Source: Mycolicibacterium sarraceniae
GTDB lineage: Bacteria > Actinomycetota > Actinomycetes > Mycobacteriales > Mycobacteriaceae
Assembly (NCBI RefSeq): GCF_010731875.1
Contig: NZ_AP022595.1
Location: 620,001-684,000 of the forward strand
DNA: 64,000 bases
Direction of reading: 5' to 3'
Every line of letters starts with the position of its first letter. The first letter of the stretch is position 1. Below are positions 20,303 to 30,367 of the stretch, piece by piece. Made by a program: the position numbers and the translations under genes. The notes below the pieces were generated by a model. It was not told where the DNA came from. It did not search any database and saw nothing but the letters and a program-made list of their open reading frames with translations.

Positions 20303-21283
20303 GTGGGCACGGACTGGACCGACAACCGCAAAAATCTGATGCTCTTCTCGGGCCGCGCGCACCCGGAGCTGGCCGAACAGGTCGCCAAAGAGCTCGACAT
20401 CGAGGTCACCGCGCAGACCGCACGAGACTTCGCCAATGGTGAGATCTTCGTCCGCTTCGACGAATCGGTGCGCGGCTGCGACGCCTTCGTCCTGCAGTCC
20501 CATCCCGCGCCGCTGAACAAGTGGCTGATGGAACAGCTGATCATGATCGACGCGCTCAAGCGGGGCAGCGCCAAGCGGATCACCGCGATCCTGCCGTTCT
20601 ACCCGTATGCCCGCCAGGACAAGAAGCACCGCGGCCGCGAGCCCATCTCGGCCCGCCTGGTCGCCGATCTCTACAAGACCGCGGGTGCCGACCGCATTGT
20701 GACCGTCGACCTGCACACCGACCAGATCCAGGGTTTCTTCGATGGCCCCGTCGACCATATGCGGGCTCAGCCCCTGCTGACCGGCTACATCAGGGACAAC
20801 TACAACTGCGAGAACGTCGTCGTGGTCTCGCCGGACTCCGGCCGGGTGCGCGTTGCCGAGAAGTGGGCCGATGCGCTGGGCGGCACACCGCTGGCGTTCA
20901 TCCACAAGACCCGCGACCCGAAGGTGCCCAACCAGGTGAAGTCCAACCGGGTCGTCGGAGACGTGGCGGGCAAGACCTGCGTGCTGACCGACGACATGAT
21001 CGACACCGGCGGCACGATCGCCGGCGCGGTCAAGCTGCTGCACGACGACGGCGCCAAGGACGTCATCATCGCCGCCACCCATGGCGTGCTGTCCGATCCG
21101 GCTCGCGAGCGGCTCGCCGACAGCGGTGCGCGCGAAGTGATCGTCACCAACACGCTTCCGATCGACGACGCCAAGCGGTTCCCACAGCTGACCGTGCTAT
21201 CCATCGCACCCCTGCTGGCCCGCACGATTCGCGCGGTCTTCGAAAACGGTTCAGTGACAGGCCTTTTCGACGGGGACGCGTAA
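20303..21283 (+). CDS. prs: Ribose-phosphate pyrophosphokinase
   Basis: Makes PRPP for nucleotide, histidine and decaprenyl-phosphoribose synthesis. Family blocks: LMLFSGRAHPELAEQVA, NGEIFVRFDESVRG, PYARQDKKHRGREPI (catalytic loop), VTVDLHTDQIQGFFD, and the PRPP-binding loop VLTDDMIDTGGTI. 326 aa, complete. GTG start, 94 bases after glmU, as in the conserved glmU-prs pair. Confidence 0.98.
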   Translation: MGTDWTDNRKNLMLFSGRAHPELAEQVAKELDIEVTAQTARDFANGEIFVRFDESVRGCDAFVLQSHPAPLNKWLMEQLIMIDALKRGSAKRITAILPFYPYARQDKKHRGREPISARLVADLYKTAGADRIVTVDLHTDQIQGFFDGPVDHMRAQPLLTGYIRDNYNCENVVVVSPDSGRVRVAEKWADALGGTPLAFIHKTRDPKVPNQVKSNRVVGDVAGKTCVLTDDMIDTGGTIAGAVKLLHDDGAKDVIIAATHGVLSDPARERLADSGAREVIVTNTLPIDDAKRFPQLTVLSIAPLLARTIRAVFENGSVTGLFDGDA

Positions 21284-21625
21284 TTGTCCAGCACCGTTTA
21301 TCACAACCCGCGCTGCAGCACGTCCCGCAAGACCCTGGACCTGTTGCGCAGCAACGGCATTGAGCCCAACGTCGTTGAATATCTCAAGACACCGCCTTCG
21401 CGGGTCGAGATCGCCACGCTGATCGCTGATGCAGGTATCGATGTGCGCGCGGGGGTCCGCACGCGCGAATCGCTCTACAACGAGCTGAATCTCGCCGAGG
21501 CCAGCGATGACGAGCTGCTCGACGCCATGGCGGCCAACCCGATCCTCATCGAGCGACCGTTCGTGGTCACGCCCAAGGGGACCCGCCTGGCCCGGCCGAT
21601 CGAATCGGTGAACGAAATTCTGTGA
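21284..21625 (+). CDS. ArsC/Spx-family arsenate reductase-like protein
   Basis: Thioredoxin-fold protein of the glutaredoxin-dependent ArsC family, 113 aa. The N-terminal catalytic Cys lies in YHNPRCSTSRKTLDLL, with downstream arginines in RTRESLYNEL and PILIERPFVV and the PKGTRLARP end, all ArsC-like. The TTG start directly follows the prs stop codon and its own stop overlaps the lpqT GTG, so translation is coupled through prs-arsC-lpqT. True arsenate reduction is not proven by the sequence. Confidence 0.9.
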   Translation: MSSTVYHNPRCSTSRKTLDLLRSNGIEPNVVEYLKTPPSRVEIATLIADAGIDVRAGVRTRESLYNELNLAEASDDELLDAMAANPILIERPFVVTPKGTRLARPIESVNEIL

Positions 21626-22272
21626 GAGCGCGGAGCGCAGCCCTGCTTCTCACGCTGGCCATGACCGTGGCAGCGTGCGGGTCGAAGCCGCCGGACTACT
21701 CCTCGGTGTGGACCACGCCGGCGACGACGACAGCGCCGGCGCCGACCACGTCGGGCAAGCCACAGCCGATCGCCGAATACCTGTACAGCGTGGGGGTTTC
21801 GGGCGAGCAGATTCCGCTGGACAAGCTCACCGATATCGCCGTGACGCTGCCGCGGCCGCCGGGCTGGACCACGTACTCCAACTCGAACTTCTCCCCCGGC
21901 ACCGAAGTGATCGCCAAGAACGACACCTACCCGACGGCGATGGTGATCGTGTTCAAGCTCAGCGGCAACTTCGACGTGGGCGAGGCGCTCCAGCACGCCA
22001 GCGCCGATGCCGAGGTGTCGAAGAATTTCACGAAGCTGAATTCATCCAACGCCGACTTTGGTGGGTTCCCGTCCTCGATGATCGAGGGCAGCTACGACCT
22101 CAACGGCAAGCGTCTGCATTCCTACAACCGGGTGGTCATCCCCGTAACGGCGGCGCCTACCTTCCAGCGCTACCTGGTGCAGCTGACCGTGACCACGCTG
22201 GCCGACCAGGCCGCCGCCGCATCCGATGACGTCGAGTCGATCATCAAGGGCTTCACCGTCGCGCTGAAGTAG
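21622..22272 (+). CDS. lpqT: LpqT/LpqN-family lipoprotein
   Basis: Secreted lipoprotein of 216 aa. The signal peptide ends in TVAACG (lipidation Cys about residue 19), followed by a Thr/Pro/Ala linker and the LpqT-type domain: VTLPRPPGWTTYSN, PTAMVIVFKLSGNFDVGEAL, RYLVQLTVTTLADQA. Function unknown. The GTG start overlaps the arsC stop by 4 bases. A second member of this family is at 51705. Confidence 0.92.
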   Translation: MRARSAALLLTLAMTVAACGSKPPDYSSVWTTPATTTAPAPTTSGKPQPIAEYLYSVGVSGEQIPLDKLTDIAVTLPRPPGWTTYSNSNFSPGTEVIAKNDTYPTAMVIVFKLSGNFDVGEALQHASADAEVSKNFTKLNSSNADFGGFPSSMIEGSYDLNGKRLHSYNRVVIPVTAAPTFQRYLVQLTVTTLADQAAAASDDVESIIKGFTVALK

Positions 22273-22289
22273 AACCTAGGGTGGTCGCC

Positions 22290-23156
22290 ATGAGTTGGAC
22301 CGCGCAAGATTTGCCGTCGTTCGCCGGACGCACCGTCATCGTCACCGGAGCCAACAGCGGGTTGGGTCTGGTCACCGCTCGCGAACTCGCCCGCGTGGGC
22401 GCACACGTCATCCTCGCGTGTCGCAACGCCGAGAAGGCCGCCGCCGCGGCAGCCGAGATCTCCGGCAATGCCGAAGTGCGTAGCCTCGATCTGCAGGACC
22501 TGGCCTCGATCGAGGAATTCGCCGATGGCGTGGGCAGCGTCGATGTCCTGATCAACAATGCCGGCATCATGGCCGTCCCCTACGCAGTGACCAAGGACGG
22601 GTTCGAGAGCCAGATCGGCACCAACCACCTCGGCCACTTCGCGCTGACCAACCTGCTGCTGCCCAAGGTCACCGATCGCGTGGTCACGGTGTCGTCGTTC
22701 ATGCACCTGCTCGGCAAGATCAGCCTCAAGGATCTGAACTGGAAGGCCCGGCCGTACTCGGCGTGGCTGGCCTACGGTCAGTCCAAGCTGGCCAACCTGC
22801 AGTTCACCAGCGAACTGCAGCGGCGTCTGGACGCGGCAGGCTCGACGGTGAAGTCCCACGCCGCGCACCCCGGCTACTCCGCGACCAACCTGCAGGGCCA
22901 CACCGGCAACCGGCTGGGCACCAGGGTCTGGGACACCGCCACCGCACTGCTGGCCACCAGCGCCGACTTCGGCGCCCGCCAGACGCTGTACGCGGCCAGC
23001 CAGCACCTGCCCGGCAACAGCTTCATCGGCCCCAAGTTCGTGATGCGGGGGCCGACGGGCCAGTCACCGCGCAGCCCGCTGGCCAGTAACCAGCGCACCG
23101 CGAACGCACTGTGGCGGCTATCTGAGCAGCTCACTGCCACCGAATTTCCGCTCTGA
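22290..23156 (+). CDS. Short-chain dehydrogenase/reductase
   Basis: NAD(P)-dependent oxidoreductase with a Rossmann fold. The cofactor motif TGANSGLGLVTA near the N-terminus, LINNAGIM (about 90), catalytic YGQSKLANL with Tyr and Lys, and AAHPGYSATNL match the SDR family, close to retinol-dehydrogenase-like members. The ATG at 22290 was preferred; an in-frame GTG at 22281 would add 3 residues. Substrate not evident. Confidence 0.93.
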   Translation: MSWTAQDLPSFAGRTVIVTGANSGLGLVTARELARVGAHVILACRNAEKAAAAAAEISGNAEVRSLDLQDLASIEEFADGVGSVDVLINNAGIMAVPYAVTKDGFESQIGTNHLGHFALTNLLLPKVTDRVVTVSSFMHLLGKISLKDLNWKARPYSAWLAYGQSKLANLQFTSELQRRLDAAGSTVKSHAAHPGYSATNLQGHTGNRLGTRVWDTATALLATSADFGARQTLYAASQHLPGNSFIGPKFVMRGPTGQSPRSPLASNQRTANALWRLSEQLTATEFPL

Positions 23157-23291
23157 GGCCCTTGTCGGCTACCCTGGGGCCCGCGTCACGGCGAGGGTGG
23201 TCCAGCCACCGTTATCGACGAGGCTTCCTCTGTTTGGTGCCTGCCTTCTCCGTGCGGAAGACCCCGGAAAAGGTAACTCAGGAGCACCGAA

Positions 23292-23945
23292 ATGGCTAAA
23301 GACAACACCAGCAAGCTCACCGCCGGCGTGCGGGACAAGACCGGCAAGGGCGCCTCGCGCCAGGCCCGCCGCGACGGCAAGGTTCCCGCAGTCCTGTACG
23401 GCCACGGCGCCGAGCCCCAGCACCTCGAGCTCAACGCCCGTGACTTCGCCGCCGTCCTGCGCCACTCCGGCACCAACGCCGTGCTGGCCCTGGACATCAA
23501 CGGCAAGGAACAGCTGGCGCTGACCAAGGCCCTGTCCGTGCACCCGATCCGCCGCACCATCCAGCACGCCGACCTGGTGGTCGTCCGTCGCGGCGAGAAG
23601 GTGACCGTCGAGGTGAACGTCCATCTCGAGGGGGAGGCAGCCTCCGGCACCCTGGTCACCCAGGACGCCACCTCCATCGAGATCGAGGCCGAGGCGCTGT
23701 CGATCCCGGAGCACCTCACCGTATCGATCGAAGGCGCCGAAGAAGGCACCCAGATCACCGCCGGTCAGGTCGAGCTGCCCAAGGGTGTCACCCTGGTCAG
23801 CGATCCTGAACTGCTGCTGGTCAACATCGTCACCGCGCCGTCGGCTCAGGAGCTTGAGGCCGAGGGCGGCGGCGAGTCGGTCGAGGAGCAGGCCGCCGAC
23901 GCTGCTGAGGCGGCCGAGGCTGCCGAGGGCGCAAAGGCTGAGTAA
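23292..23945 (+). CDS. rplY: 50S ribosomal protein L25/general stress protein Ctc
   Basis: 5S-rRNA-binding ribosomal protein of the long (TL5/Ctc) type, 217 aa. The N-terminal L25 domain has [20 protein letters not shown] and [19 protein letters not shown]. The C-terminal beta domain is followed by a low-complexity Glu/Ala tail (from about 185). AGGAG precedes the ATG. The 130-base leader after the SDR gene is GC-rich and may be structured, but I see no named element in it. Confidence 0.98.
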   Translation: MAKDNTSKLTAGVRDKTGKGASRQARRDGKVPAVLYGHGAEPQHLELNARDFAAVLRHSGTNAVLALDINGKEQLALTKALSVHPIRRTIQHADLVVVRRGEKVTVEVNVHLEGEAASGTLVTQDATSIEIEAEALSIPEHLTVSIEGAEEGTQITAGQVELPKGVTLVSDPELLLVNIVTAPSAQELEAEGGGESVEEQAADAAEAAEAAEGAKAE

Positions 23946-23951
23946 GCCCGA

Positions 23952-24527
23952 ATGGCCGATCCCCTGCTGGTTGTCGGCCTCGGCAATCCTGGTCCGCAGT
24001 ACGCCAAAACCCGGCACAACCTCGGCTTTATGGTCGCCGATCTGTTGGCCGGTCGCATGGGCGCACAGTTCAAGGTGCACAAGCGTTCTGGCGCAGAGAT
24101 CGTGACCGGTCGGCTTGGCCATCGCCCCGTGGTGCTGGCCAAGCCGCGCACCTTCATGAACGAGTCGGGACGCCAGGTCGGCCCGTTGGCGACGTTCTAT
24201 TCGGTGATGCCGGCCGACGTCATCGTCATCCATGACGAGCTCGACATCGACTTCGGCCGGATCAGGCTGAAGCTCGGTGGCGGCGAGGGCGGCCACAACG
24301 GATTGCGGTCGATAGCCAATTCGATGGGCACTAAGAACTTCCAGCGGGTACGCATCGGGATCGGCCGCCCGCCGGGCCGGAAGGATCCGGCGGCGTATGT
24401 GCTGGAGACCTTCAGCGCGGCCGAACGTCCGGAGGTGCCGGCGATCTGCGAGCAGGCCGCCGACGCGACCGAGTTGCTGATCGAGGCTGGCCTGGAGACC
24501 GCCCAGAATCAGGTACACGCGTGGTGA
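23952..24527 (+). CDS. pth: Peptidyl-tRNA hydrolase
   Basis: Recycles peptidyl-tRNA. The family signatures are [20 protein letters not shown] (with the catalytic His), [30 protein letters not shown] and GHNGLRSI. 191 aa, full length. It starts 6 bases after rplY, the standard rplY-pth pair. Confidence 0.98.
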   Translation: MADPLLVVGLGNPGPQYAKTRHNLGFMVADLLAGRMGAQFKVHKRSGAEIVTGRLGHRPVVLAKPRTFMNESGRQVGPLATFYSVMPADVIVIHDELDIDFGRIRLKLGGGEGGHNGLRSIANSMGTKNFQRVRIGIGRPPGRKDPAAYVLETFSAAERPEVPAICEQAADATELLIEAGLETAQNQVHAW

Positions 24528-24613
24528 CCAACAGCGTAAGGATTCACCAGGCGGGCATCAGGATTCCGTAGAGATCGCCGCCCCGGCGCCTGCTCCGGCG
24601 TAGATCTGAATGC

Positions 24614-25312
24614 GTGAGTATTTGCCGTGTTTGGGGTTCCTATGATGGCTATCCGGCCCGCTATGGGGTGGCCCGCTACCGCCTGGTGGTGTTCCCGCCC
24701 GGTATGACCGACACCGAGCGGCGACTGTTGCGGTTGTGGCGGGGCTGGCCGCTGTGGGGCGCGGCGCTATGGGTGGGCTTGCAGATCGGCGGCGAGCTGG
24801 CCGGTATGCCGGAGACCGCGCTGATCGCCGGGACCATGGTCTACATCGCCGTCGGTGCGTTGACCTTCGCGCTGGCGGGCGAGACGCGGATGCGAGTGCG
24901 CACCCTTTGCGCCATGACGATGGCCGGCCACGGTGACGCCGATCGCCGGTATTCGATGCTGCGGGTGATGGCTCGCGCCCTGGAACAGGCTGACCTCGAC
25001 CTGGTGCAGGAGCGGATCACCCCGCTCGAGCATGAGGCCCGCTGGTGGCGGGTCTACGACGTTCTCGACTCGATGGCGAGTTCCGCACCGCTATCTCGCA
25101 CCAGCCACACTCCCAGCGCGATCAGCGCGGCCACCTCGAAAGCCCAACTCCCGGAGGGATATACGTATTCGGAGACGGTCGAGACGCGCAGTTGCCCACG
25201 CCGGGACGGCTGTCCGCCGATCGTGGCGTCAAGGGTGAGGACGAGGGTCATCGCCCCGACCGCACCCGTTACCCCCATCCAACCGAGCAGGCGCACCATC
25301 GGCCCAGATTAG
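24614..25312 (+). CDS. DUF6611-like membrane protein with aberrant C-terminal extension
   Basis: Mycobacterial membrane protein of unknown function. Residues 1-150 look native: YGVARYRLVVFPPG near the N-terminus, two adjacent helices (GAALWVGLQIGG and TALIAGTMVYIAVGALTFALAG), then ITPLEHEARWWRVYDVLD. The last 80 or so residues are Ser/Arg/Pro-rich, unlike any domain, and lie antisense to a small membrane-protein gene at 25054-25299. The ancestral stop was probably lost, so the frame reads through. GTG start at 24614. Confidence 0.65.
   Translation: MSICRVWGSYDGYPARYGVARYRLVVFPPGMTDTERRLLRLWRGWPLWGAALWVGLQIGGELAGMPETALIAGTMVYIAVGALTFALAGETRMRVRTLCAMTMAGHGDADRRYSMLRVMARALEQADLDLVQERITPLEHEARWWRVYDVLDSMASSAPLSRTSHTPSAISAATSKAQLPEGYTYSETVETRSCPRRDGCPPIVASRVRTRVIAPTAPVTPIQPSRRTIGPD
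25054..25299 (-). CDS. Small two-helix membrane protein, antisense to the preceding gene
   Basis: An 81-aa frame with two clear hydrophobic segments (LGWMGVTGAVGAMTLVLTL, about 5-23, and SWAFEVAALIALGVWLV, about 51-67), which is unlikely for a random antisense frame. It starts 10 bases after the stop of the QueG-like gene on the same strand, so co-transcription is likely. The whole gene overlaps the plus-strand frame. Function unknown. Confidence 0.5.
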   Translation of the reverse strand: MVRLLGWMGVTGAVGAMTLVLTLDATIGGQPSRRGQLRVSTVSEYVYPSGSWAFEVAALIALGVWLVRDSGAELAIESRTS

Positions 25313-26340
25313 GCGCGGCCGCGCACCCCACTGTCGACAACCTTGACCGGCTTGTGCGGGTAGCGCCGCTCCGCGTGCGCCTTCGCGGCTGAATTCGGCA
25401 GCACATAAAGGGTTTCAGATTTCTCCTGGAGCGGCCGCAGTACGAGGTCCATGAACCCCTTACGGTCCTGCAGGTACGGCTCGATGACATCTTCGCCGGC
25501 CGGGCAGACCGCCAGGCAGTAGGCGGCTTTGTAGTTGGGTTTGAACGAGAGGCTCTGCCACATCGAGGCATTCTCCGAATCGGTGACGCGGGAACGGAAG
25601 TCGTCGGCATCTTCGCTGTCGGCGATGGTCTGCACGTAATCGGTGAACCCACCCATGAACTCGCGATAGTTGTGCACGGAGCAGGCGACGAAGTCGAACT
25701 CGCCGTCCTTCTTGATGGCGCCGACAGGGCAGGCGGCGACGCACAGCTTGCATTCCAGACACGGCGAATAGTCCAGCGGTGCACCGTAACTGCTGACCGG
25801 CGCGTCGACGAGAATGGTGGCTAGCAGGATGAAATTGCCGAACTTCGGGTGGATGACGTTGCGGTGGATGCCCATCACGCCCAGCCCGGCGGCCACCGCG
25901 ACGGGCTTGTGTGCGATCACCCAGATCCGGCCCGGGTAGCGGTCCATCTCCATCGGAAAGGTCGCCGAGGGGTTGAGCACGCGGTGACCCGCGTCCTGTA
26001 AGGCGCGGGCGATTCGGTGGGCAGCCTCGTTGATCAGCTCGCCGGTTCGGTGAAATTCCTGGTTGGCCACGCTGCGCGCGACCGACCGCACGTTGTCGCG
26101 GTTCATCCGCACAACCAGGCTGATGTAGCTGCGGGTCCCGGGAAGTGCCGCATCGGCATGCTCACGTTCACTTGCCAGCTCGGGATTGTCCGCGCTGGCG
26201 AAAGCCACATCATCGGCACCGGCGGTCAGGCACAGCTCACGCAACCAGTCTGCGTCGATCACCCCAGCCGGTTCCTGGCGACGGCGGGCACGTACCGCCT
26301 GCACTGTCGGATGGTCGGTCAAGCGAGGCGGCAGGTTCAT
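25309..26340 (-). CDS. QueG-like 4Fe-4S iron-sulfur protein
   Basis: Protein of 343 aa related to epoxyqueuosine reductase/reductive-dehalogenase Fe-S proteins. One 4Fe-4S cluster motif is CLECKLCVAACPVGAI, and further cysteines in YCLAVCPAGE complete a second site. A cobalamin/substrate-type domain precedes them (GVMGIHRNVIHPKFGNF). The ATG at 26340 directly follows the long palindrome at 26340-26369. The frame is open further upstream through that operator, so the ATG was chosen. Whether it acts on tRNA or another substrate is unknown. Confidence 0.85.
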   Translation of the reverse strand: MNLPPRLTDHPTVQAVRARRRQEPAGVIDADWLRELCLTAGADDVAFASADNPELASEREHADAALPGTRSYISLVVRMNRDNVRSVARSVANQEFHRTGELINEAAHRIARALQDAGHRVLNPSATFPMEMDRYPGRIWVIAHKPVAVAAGLGVMGIHRNVIHPKFGNFILLATILVDAPVSSYGAPLDYSPCLECKLCVAACPVGAIKKDGEFDFVACSVHNYREFMGGFTDYVQTIADSEDADDFRSRVTDSENASMWQSLSFKPNYKAAYCLAVCPAGEDVIEPYLQDRKGFMDLVLRPLQEKSETLYVLPNSAAKAHAERRYPHKPVKVVDSGVRGRA

Positions 26341-26369
26341 ATCTGAGTATAGTACACCATACTCAGATA
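26340..26369. promoter_or_regulatory. Perfect 30-bp inverted repeat, candidate operator
   Basis: TATCTGAGTAT, an 8-base spacer, then ATACTCAGATA: 11-base arms with no mismatch, in AT-richer DNA than the surroundings. It overlaps the first base of the Fe-S gene ATG and lies about 80 bases before the divergent MFS-Usp gene, where a repressor could control both. No regulator gene is adjacent. Confidence 0.8.
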
Positions 26370-26451
26370 CCGTGACACATAACACCTCGACGCGCGGAAT
26401 ATTGGTTACCTATGTAACGTTATTTGCGACCATGCTTAGAGGACAACGCTG

Positions 26452-28434
26452 ATGCGCCAAGGCCCACTGGCAGGGCGCTACCCGGCGGTGGCCGCGATGG
26501 TCACTCTCGCCCTCATTCCTTACCTTGCGCTCTCGGCCGCGATCGATCCGCTGGTGCCGATCATCTCCGCGCAGCTGCACATGACCACCCAGACCATGGC
26601 CCTGAGCTCCGGGCTGGGCAACGCGGCCTACGCCGTTGGCACGGTGCTCGCAGTGCAGTTCGCCCAGCACCTGCCCCAGCGACGCATGCTGCTCGGGTAC
26701 GCGGTCGTGCTCGTGATCGGGTCGGTGACCGCAGCCGCCGCGCCCAATGCACCGACGTTCATCGCCGGCCACGTCCTGCAAGGCTTGGCGACGAGCATGC
26801 TGTTGATCGCCGCCGCACCGCCGCTCACGATCGGATTCCCGCGAGACAAGCTCCGCAACACCGCGGTGATCATGAACATGTGCGTGTTCGGGGCGGTGGC
26901 CCTCGGGCCGTTCGTCGGCGGTGTGCAGGCTTCAGCACACGCCTGGCGGCCGTTGTTCTGGATCGTCGCGGCGATCGCCGTGCTCGCGCTCATCCTCGCC
27001 GCGCTGACGTTCGACGATGCCCCGCCTGCCGATCGCGACGCCCCGTGGGATCTGACAGCGATCGCATTGGCCGCCGTGGGTTGTACGGCCGCATTCGTCG
27101 GCGCCGCGCAACTGACCAGCCACGAGATCTCCGATGTGGCAGTGACCGGACCGATGTTCGGCGGCCTGGCCCTGATCGTGGCACTGGTCGTCTACCAGTT
27201 CCGGGCACGACGGCCGCTGCTCACGATCCGCACGATGATGACGAGCGCGATCCCGGTCGCCGGCGTCGGGGTGGCCCTGTTCGCGGCGGCCGCCTCGGTG
27301 GCGGCGACCGTCTTGACCGCGGCCGTCTTCATGCAGCACTTCAGCGCCGTCGAGGTCGGCCTGTTGTACCTGCCCGAGCTGGGCGGCGCGCTCGTCATGG
27401 CGGTGGTGTTCGGCATCGTCATCTCGCGCCGTGCCATGCACTACCTACCGCTGGTCGGCATGATCCTGCTGGCGGCCGGCATCGCGGTGTTCCGGGCGTC
27501 GCTTCCCGCGAATGTGCCGCTGGCGCTTCTCGGTTCGGCCCTGACGGGTCTGGCGCTGGGCGCCACCGTCGCGCCGGCATTGTTCGTCGCCGGGTTCTCG
27601 CTGCAGTCCAACAGTCTGCAGCGGGTGTTCGCGATCATCGAATTGCTGCGAGCGGTTGCAGCTTTCATGGTGGCCCCGATCTTCGCCCATCTGGCGACCC
27701 ATTATTCCGGCGACCTTCTGGAAGGCACCGGTGTCGCACTCTGGGTCGGGTTCGCACTCGCCATTGCCGGTGCGGTGTTCGGCGTCGCGGTCTACGCGCT
27801 GAGCGGGGCGCGGCCTCAGACTCCGGATCTCGACGAGTTCCTCGACGGTGACTCCCCCGCCTGGTACTCGCCGCCACTGTTGGCGCGGCTGCGCGGGCTG
27901 CCGTCGGCATCGCCGGTCGGCACACCACGCACCGCACCGGCACCGCATGGCCACCCGCTCGCCGCGACCGGCCCCATCCTGTTCGCCTATGACGGGTCGG
28001 CGCTGGCGGATCATGCGATAACCAAAGCCGCGGAACAACTTTCACCTCGTGACGTCGTCGTCGCCTGCGTATGGCAGCCCGTCGACGTGGGCTTCACCCC
28101 GCGCGACAACGCACCGTTCGACGCCGACCGGGCCAGCCAGGTGCGCCTGGCCGCCGAGCGGACGGCCGCGCACGGGGCGGCGCTGGCCGACGAGGCCGGC
28201 TTCCGGTCGTGCAGCGTGGCGATCGAGGCGTCGCCCACCTGGAAGGGCATCGTCGAAGCCGCCGACGCGCACGGGGCGAGCATGATCGTGCTCGGCCCGC
28301 ATCGCCGCAACGGGGTGCTCGGCCACCTTCAGGGCAGTGTCGCCGCGGCCGTCGTGGCCCACACGAGCACCCCGGTTCTGCTCATCCCCGAGGCGTCGGG
28401 CACGTGCGCCATGGAGACCAGCTGCCGCGCTTAG
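26452..28434 (+). CDS. MFS transporter fused to a C-terminal universal stress protein domain
   Basis: 660-aa fusion. Residues about 1-460 form a major-facilitator permease with 12-14 hydrophobic helices (from [19 protein letters not shown] to [18 protein letters not shown]), of the drug-efflux type. After a Pro-rich linker, residues about 500-650 form a Usp domain: [36 protein letters not shown], then [20 protein letters not shown]. In the usual ATP motif G-x2-G-x9-G-S the second Gly is Arg here. The stop codon overlaps the convergent pks16 stop. Substrate unknown. Confidence 0.93.
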   Translation: MRQGPLAGRYPAVAAMVTLALIPYLALSAAIDPLVPIISAQLHMTTQTMALSSGLGNAAYAVGTVLAVQFAQHLPQRRMLLGYAVVLVIGSVTAAAAPNAPTFIAGHVLQGLATSMLLIAAAPPLTIGFPRDKLRNTAVIMNMCVFGAVALGPFVGGVQASAHAWRPLFWIVAAIAVLALILAALTFDDAPPADRDAPWDLTAIALAAVGCTAAFVGAAQLTSHEISDVAVTGPMFGGLALIVALVVYQFRARRPLLTIRTMMTSAIPVAGVGVALFAAAASVAATVLTAAVFMQHFSAVEVGLLYLPELGGALVMAVVFGIVISRRAMHYLPLVGMILLAAGIAVFRASLPANVPLALLGSALTGLALGATVAPALFVAGFSLQSNSLQRVFAIIELLRAVAAFMVAPIFAHLATHYSGDLLEGTGVALWVGFALAIAGAVFGVAVYALSGARPQTPDLDEFLDGDSPAWYSPPLLARLRGLPSASPVGTPRTAPAPHGHPLAATGPILFAYDGSALADHAITKAAEQLSPRDVVVACVWQPVDVGFTPRDNAPFDADRASQVRLAAERTAAHGAALADEAGFRSCSVAIEASPTWKGIVEAADAHGASMIVLGPHRRNGVLGHLQGSVAAAVVAHTSTPVLLIPEASGTCAMETSCRA

Positions 28435-30065
28435 GTGACTAGCGCGACCGAGTTGGCCCGACGCAGCTTGCCCGACGGGGTCTTCGGGATGGTGCCCGGC
28501 CCGAGAACCACGACATTGCGCGGCCGAACGTCAACCTCGGCGACCACCTCGTGGGCCACCTCATGCTCGATACGTCGCACCGCGGCGGGGTCCTGCCACG
28601 CGTTGGATTCGACCGCCACCGCGAACGTCTCGCGGGAGTGGCCGGCATCGAGGCGCACCGCGACCGCACACCCGGGGCGCACCCCTTCGACGCGGCTGGC
28701 GGCCCGCTCGATATCGGTCGGGTAGATATTGCGGCCGGCCATGATGATGACGTCCTTGACCCGGCCGCACACCACGACGTGGCCGTTCTCCAGCAGGTAG
28801 CCGAGATCGCCGGTGTCGTACCAGCCGTGCTCGTCCTGGGCGGGCACGAAGCCGCCCATCGTGATGTAGCCCGGGGTCAGCGACTCACCGCGCAGCTCGA
28901 TGATGCCCACGCCGCGAGCCGGCAACACGTTGCCGTCCTCGTCGACGATGCGCGCCTCGAGGTCGGTCAGGAGCGGTCCCAGCGTGGCCAGGCGGCGGGT
29001 GTTGCCCTTGGCGGCGGGCACCGCGCGCCGCAGGGCGGCCAGCAGATCGGCGTCGACCTCATCGACCACCAGGCCGGCGTCGCATTCGGAGAATGACACC
29101 GCCAGGGTGGTCTCTGCCATGCCGTAGGCGGGCAGGATCGCTGAATCCCGCAGCCCGAACGGCTTACCGGCGTCGAGCAGGTCCTCGACATCGGCGGGCT
29201 CGACCGGCTCGGCCCCGGACAGGGCAAACCGCAGGGTGGACAGATCGAACTCGCCGGGCTTGGCCTGGCGGCGCAACCGCTTGGCGAACAACGCATACGC
29301 GAAGTTCGGCGCCGCGGTCATGGTGCCCTTGTACTTGTCGATGAGCTTGGCCCACAGCAGTGTGTCGCGTAGGAAGTCCATCGGGGTGACCTTGACCAGC
29401 TCGGCACCGAAGTACATCGGGATGGTGAGGAAGCCGACCATGCCCATGTCATGGAAGCAGGGCAGCCAGCTGACCATGACATCGTTTTCGATGTCGTACT
29501 TGGCGCCGATGAACATCGCCTCCGCGTTGGAGTGGATGTTGCGGTGGGTGATGATCACGGCCTTGGGCGACCCGGTCGACCCCGACGTCAGCTGCATCAG
29601 CGCGACATCGTCTTCGGAGGTCTCGATCGGGTCGATGGGCTCGGCGGCCAGCAGTGCCTCCACCGTGAGCACCTTCACGCCGCGCTCCTCGAGCACCGGT
29701 ACCGCGACCAGGAAAGGGTCGGAGACGACGACGGCCTTGGCCTCGATCATGTCGATGACGGTGGCGGTGTCCTTGGCCCACTGCTCGAGATCGGTGCGCG
29801 GGGTGGGCTGGTGCAGCATCGTCAGGCTCGCGCCACGCATCCACAGCGCCTGAGCGGTCGGCGCGATCTCCACCGGAGCACCGGCCAGCACGCCGACGGC
29901 GTCACCGAGGCCGATACCCGCGGCTTCCAGGCCACCCGCAATGCGACGCGCACGTTCGTGCACTTCCCACCAGGTGTGCCGCACCGGCTCGTTCGGTTCC
30001 CCAGTGACCATGCCCTTGCTGCTGGTCAAGGCACTGTGGAACATCTTGTCGGTGAAACGGCTCAC
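28431..30065 (-). CDS. pks16: Fatty-acyl-AMP/CoA ligase family protein (Pks16/Rv1013 type)
   Basis: Adenylate-forming enzyme of 544 aa. Core motifs: [16 protein letters not shown] (P-loop), [25 protein letters not shown], and the C-terminal catalytic Lys in [11 protein letters not shown]. It closely resembles the mycobacterial protein named Pks16, which is not a polyketide synthase. The GTG at 30065 was chosen because GAGGAGG lies 5 bases upstream; the frame is open to 30203. The acyl substrate is unknown. Confidence 0.95.
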   Translation of the reverse strand: MSRFTDKMFHSALTSSKGMVTGEPNEPVRHTWWEVHERARRIAGGLEAAGIGLGDAVGVLAGAPVEIAPTAQALWMRGASLTMLHQPTPRTDLEQWAKDTATVIDMIEAKAVVVSDPFLVAVPVLEERGVKVLTVEALLAAEPIDPIETSEDDVALMQLTSGSTGSPKAVIITHRNIHSNAEAMFIGAKYDIENDVMVSWLPCFHDMGMVGFLTIPMYFGAELVKVTPMDFLRDTLLWAKLIDKYKGTMTAAPNFAYALFAKRLRRQAKPGEFDLSTLRFALSGAEPVEPADVEDLLDAGKPFGLRDSAILPAYGMAETTLAVSFSECDAGLVVDEVDADLLAALRRAVPAAKGNTRRLATLGPLLTDLEARIVDEDGNVLPARGVGIIELRGESLTPGYITMGGFVPAQDEHGWYDTGDLGYLLENGHVVVCGRVKDVIIMAGRNIYPTDIERAASRVEGVRPGCAVAVRLDAGHSRETFAVAVESNAWQDPAAVRRIEHEVAHEVVAEVDVRPRNVVVLGPGTIPKTPSGKLRRANSVALVT

Positions 30066-30367
30066 GACGACCTCCTCGGCATCCGGAGCTGGCTGATCAG
30101 CGACGTCAAATTCATGCTCCACCTGCCGCAACGCGCTGCATAGACGGCGCGCCAGTACGACTGGGGAGCGGTTCGGTCTCAAAATGGTGATGGAACGGAA
30201 CAACAGCGGTACCGCCGGACCATCGCCCGCCCCGAACCGGGGTGGGCGAGAAGCACGTATGCAGTGCTAGGCCGCTAGTCATCACCGCGGACCATCTTAA
30301 ACTCCCCTTAAGTTACTGCCAAGTCCTCGGCGGTAATGAGAAGCGCGTCACAGTGTGAAGCACGGCA
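30066..30367. other. Intergenic region between pks16 and ispE
   Basis: 302 bases with no supportable gene. It must hold the pks16 promoter. The only symmetric element seen is CTTAA-7 bases-TTAAG at 30296-30312, in a locally AT-richer patch. Confidence 0.6.

Noticed and set aside
23169..24518. 449-codon minus-strand frame opposite rplY/pth
   Set aside because: Covers two well-identified plus-strand genes; no recognisable motif.
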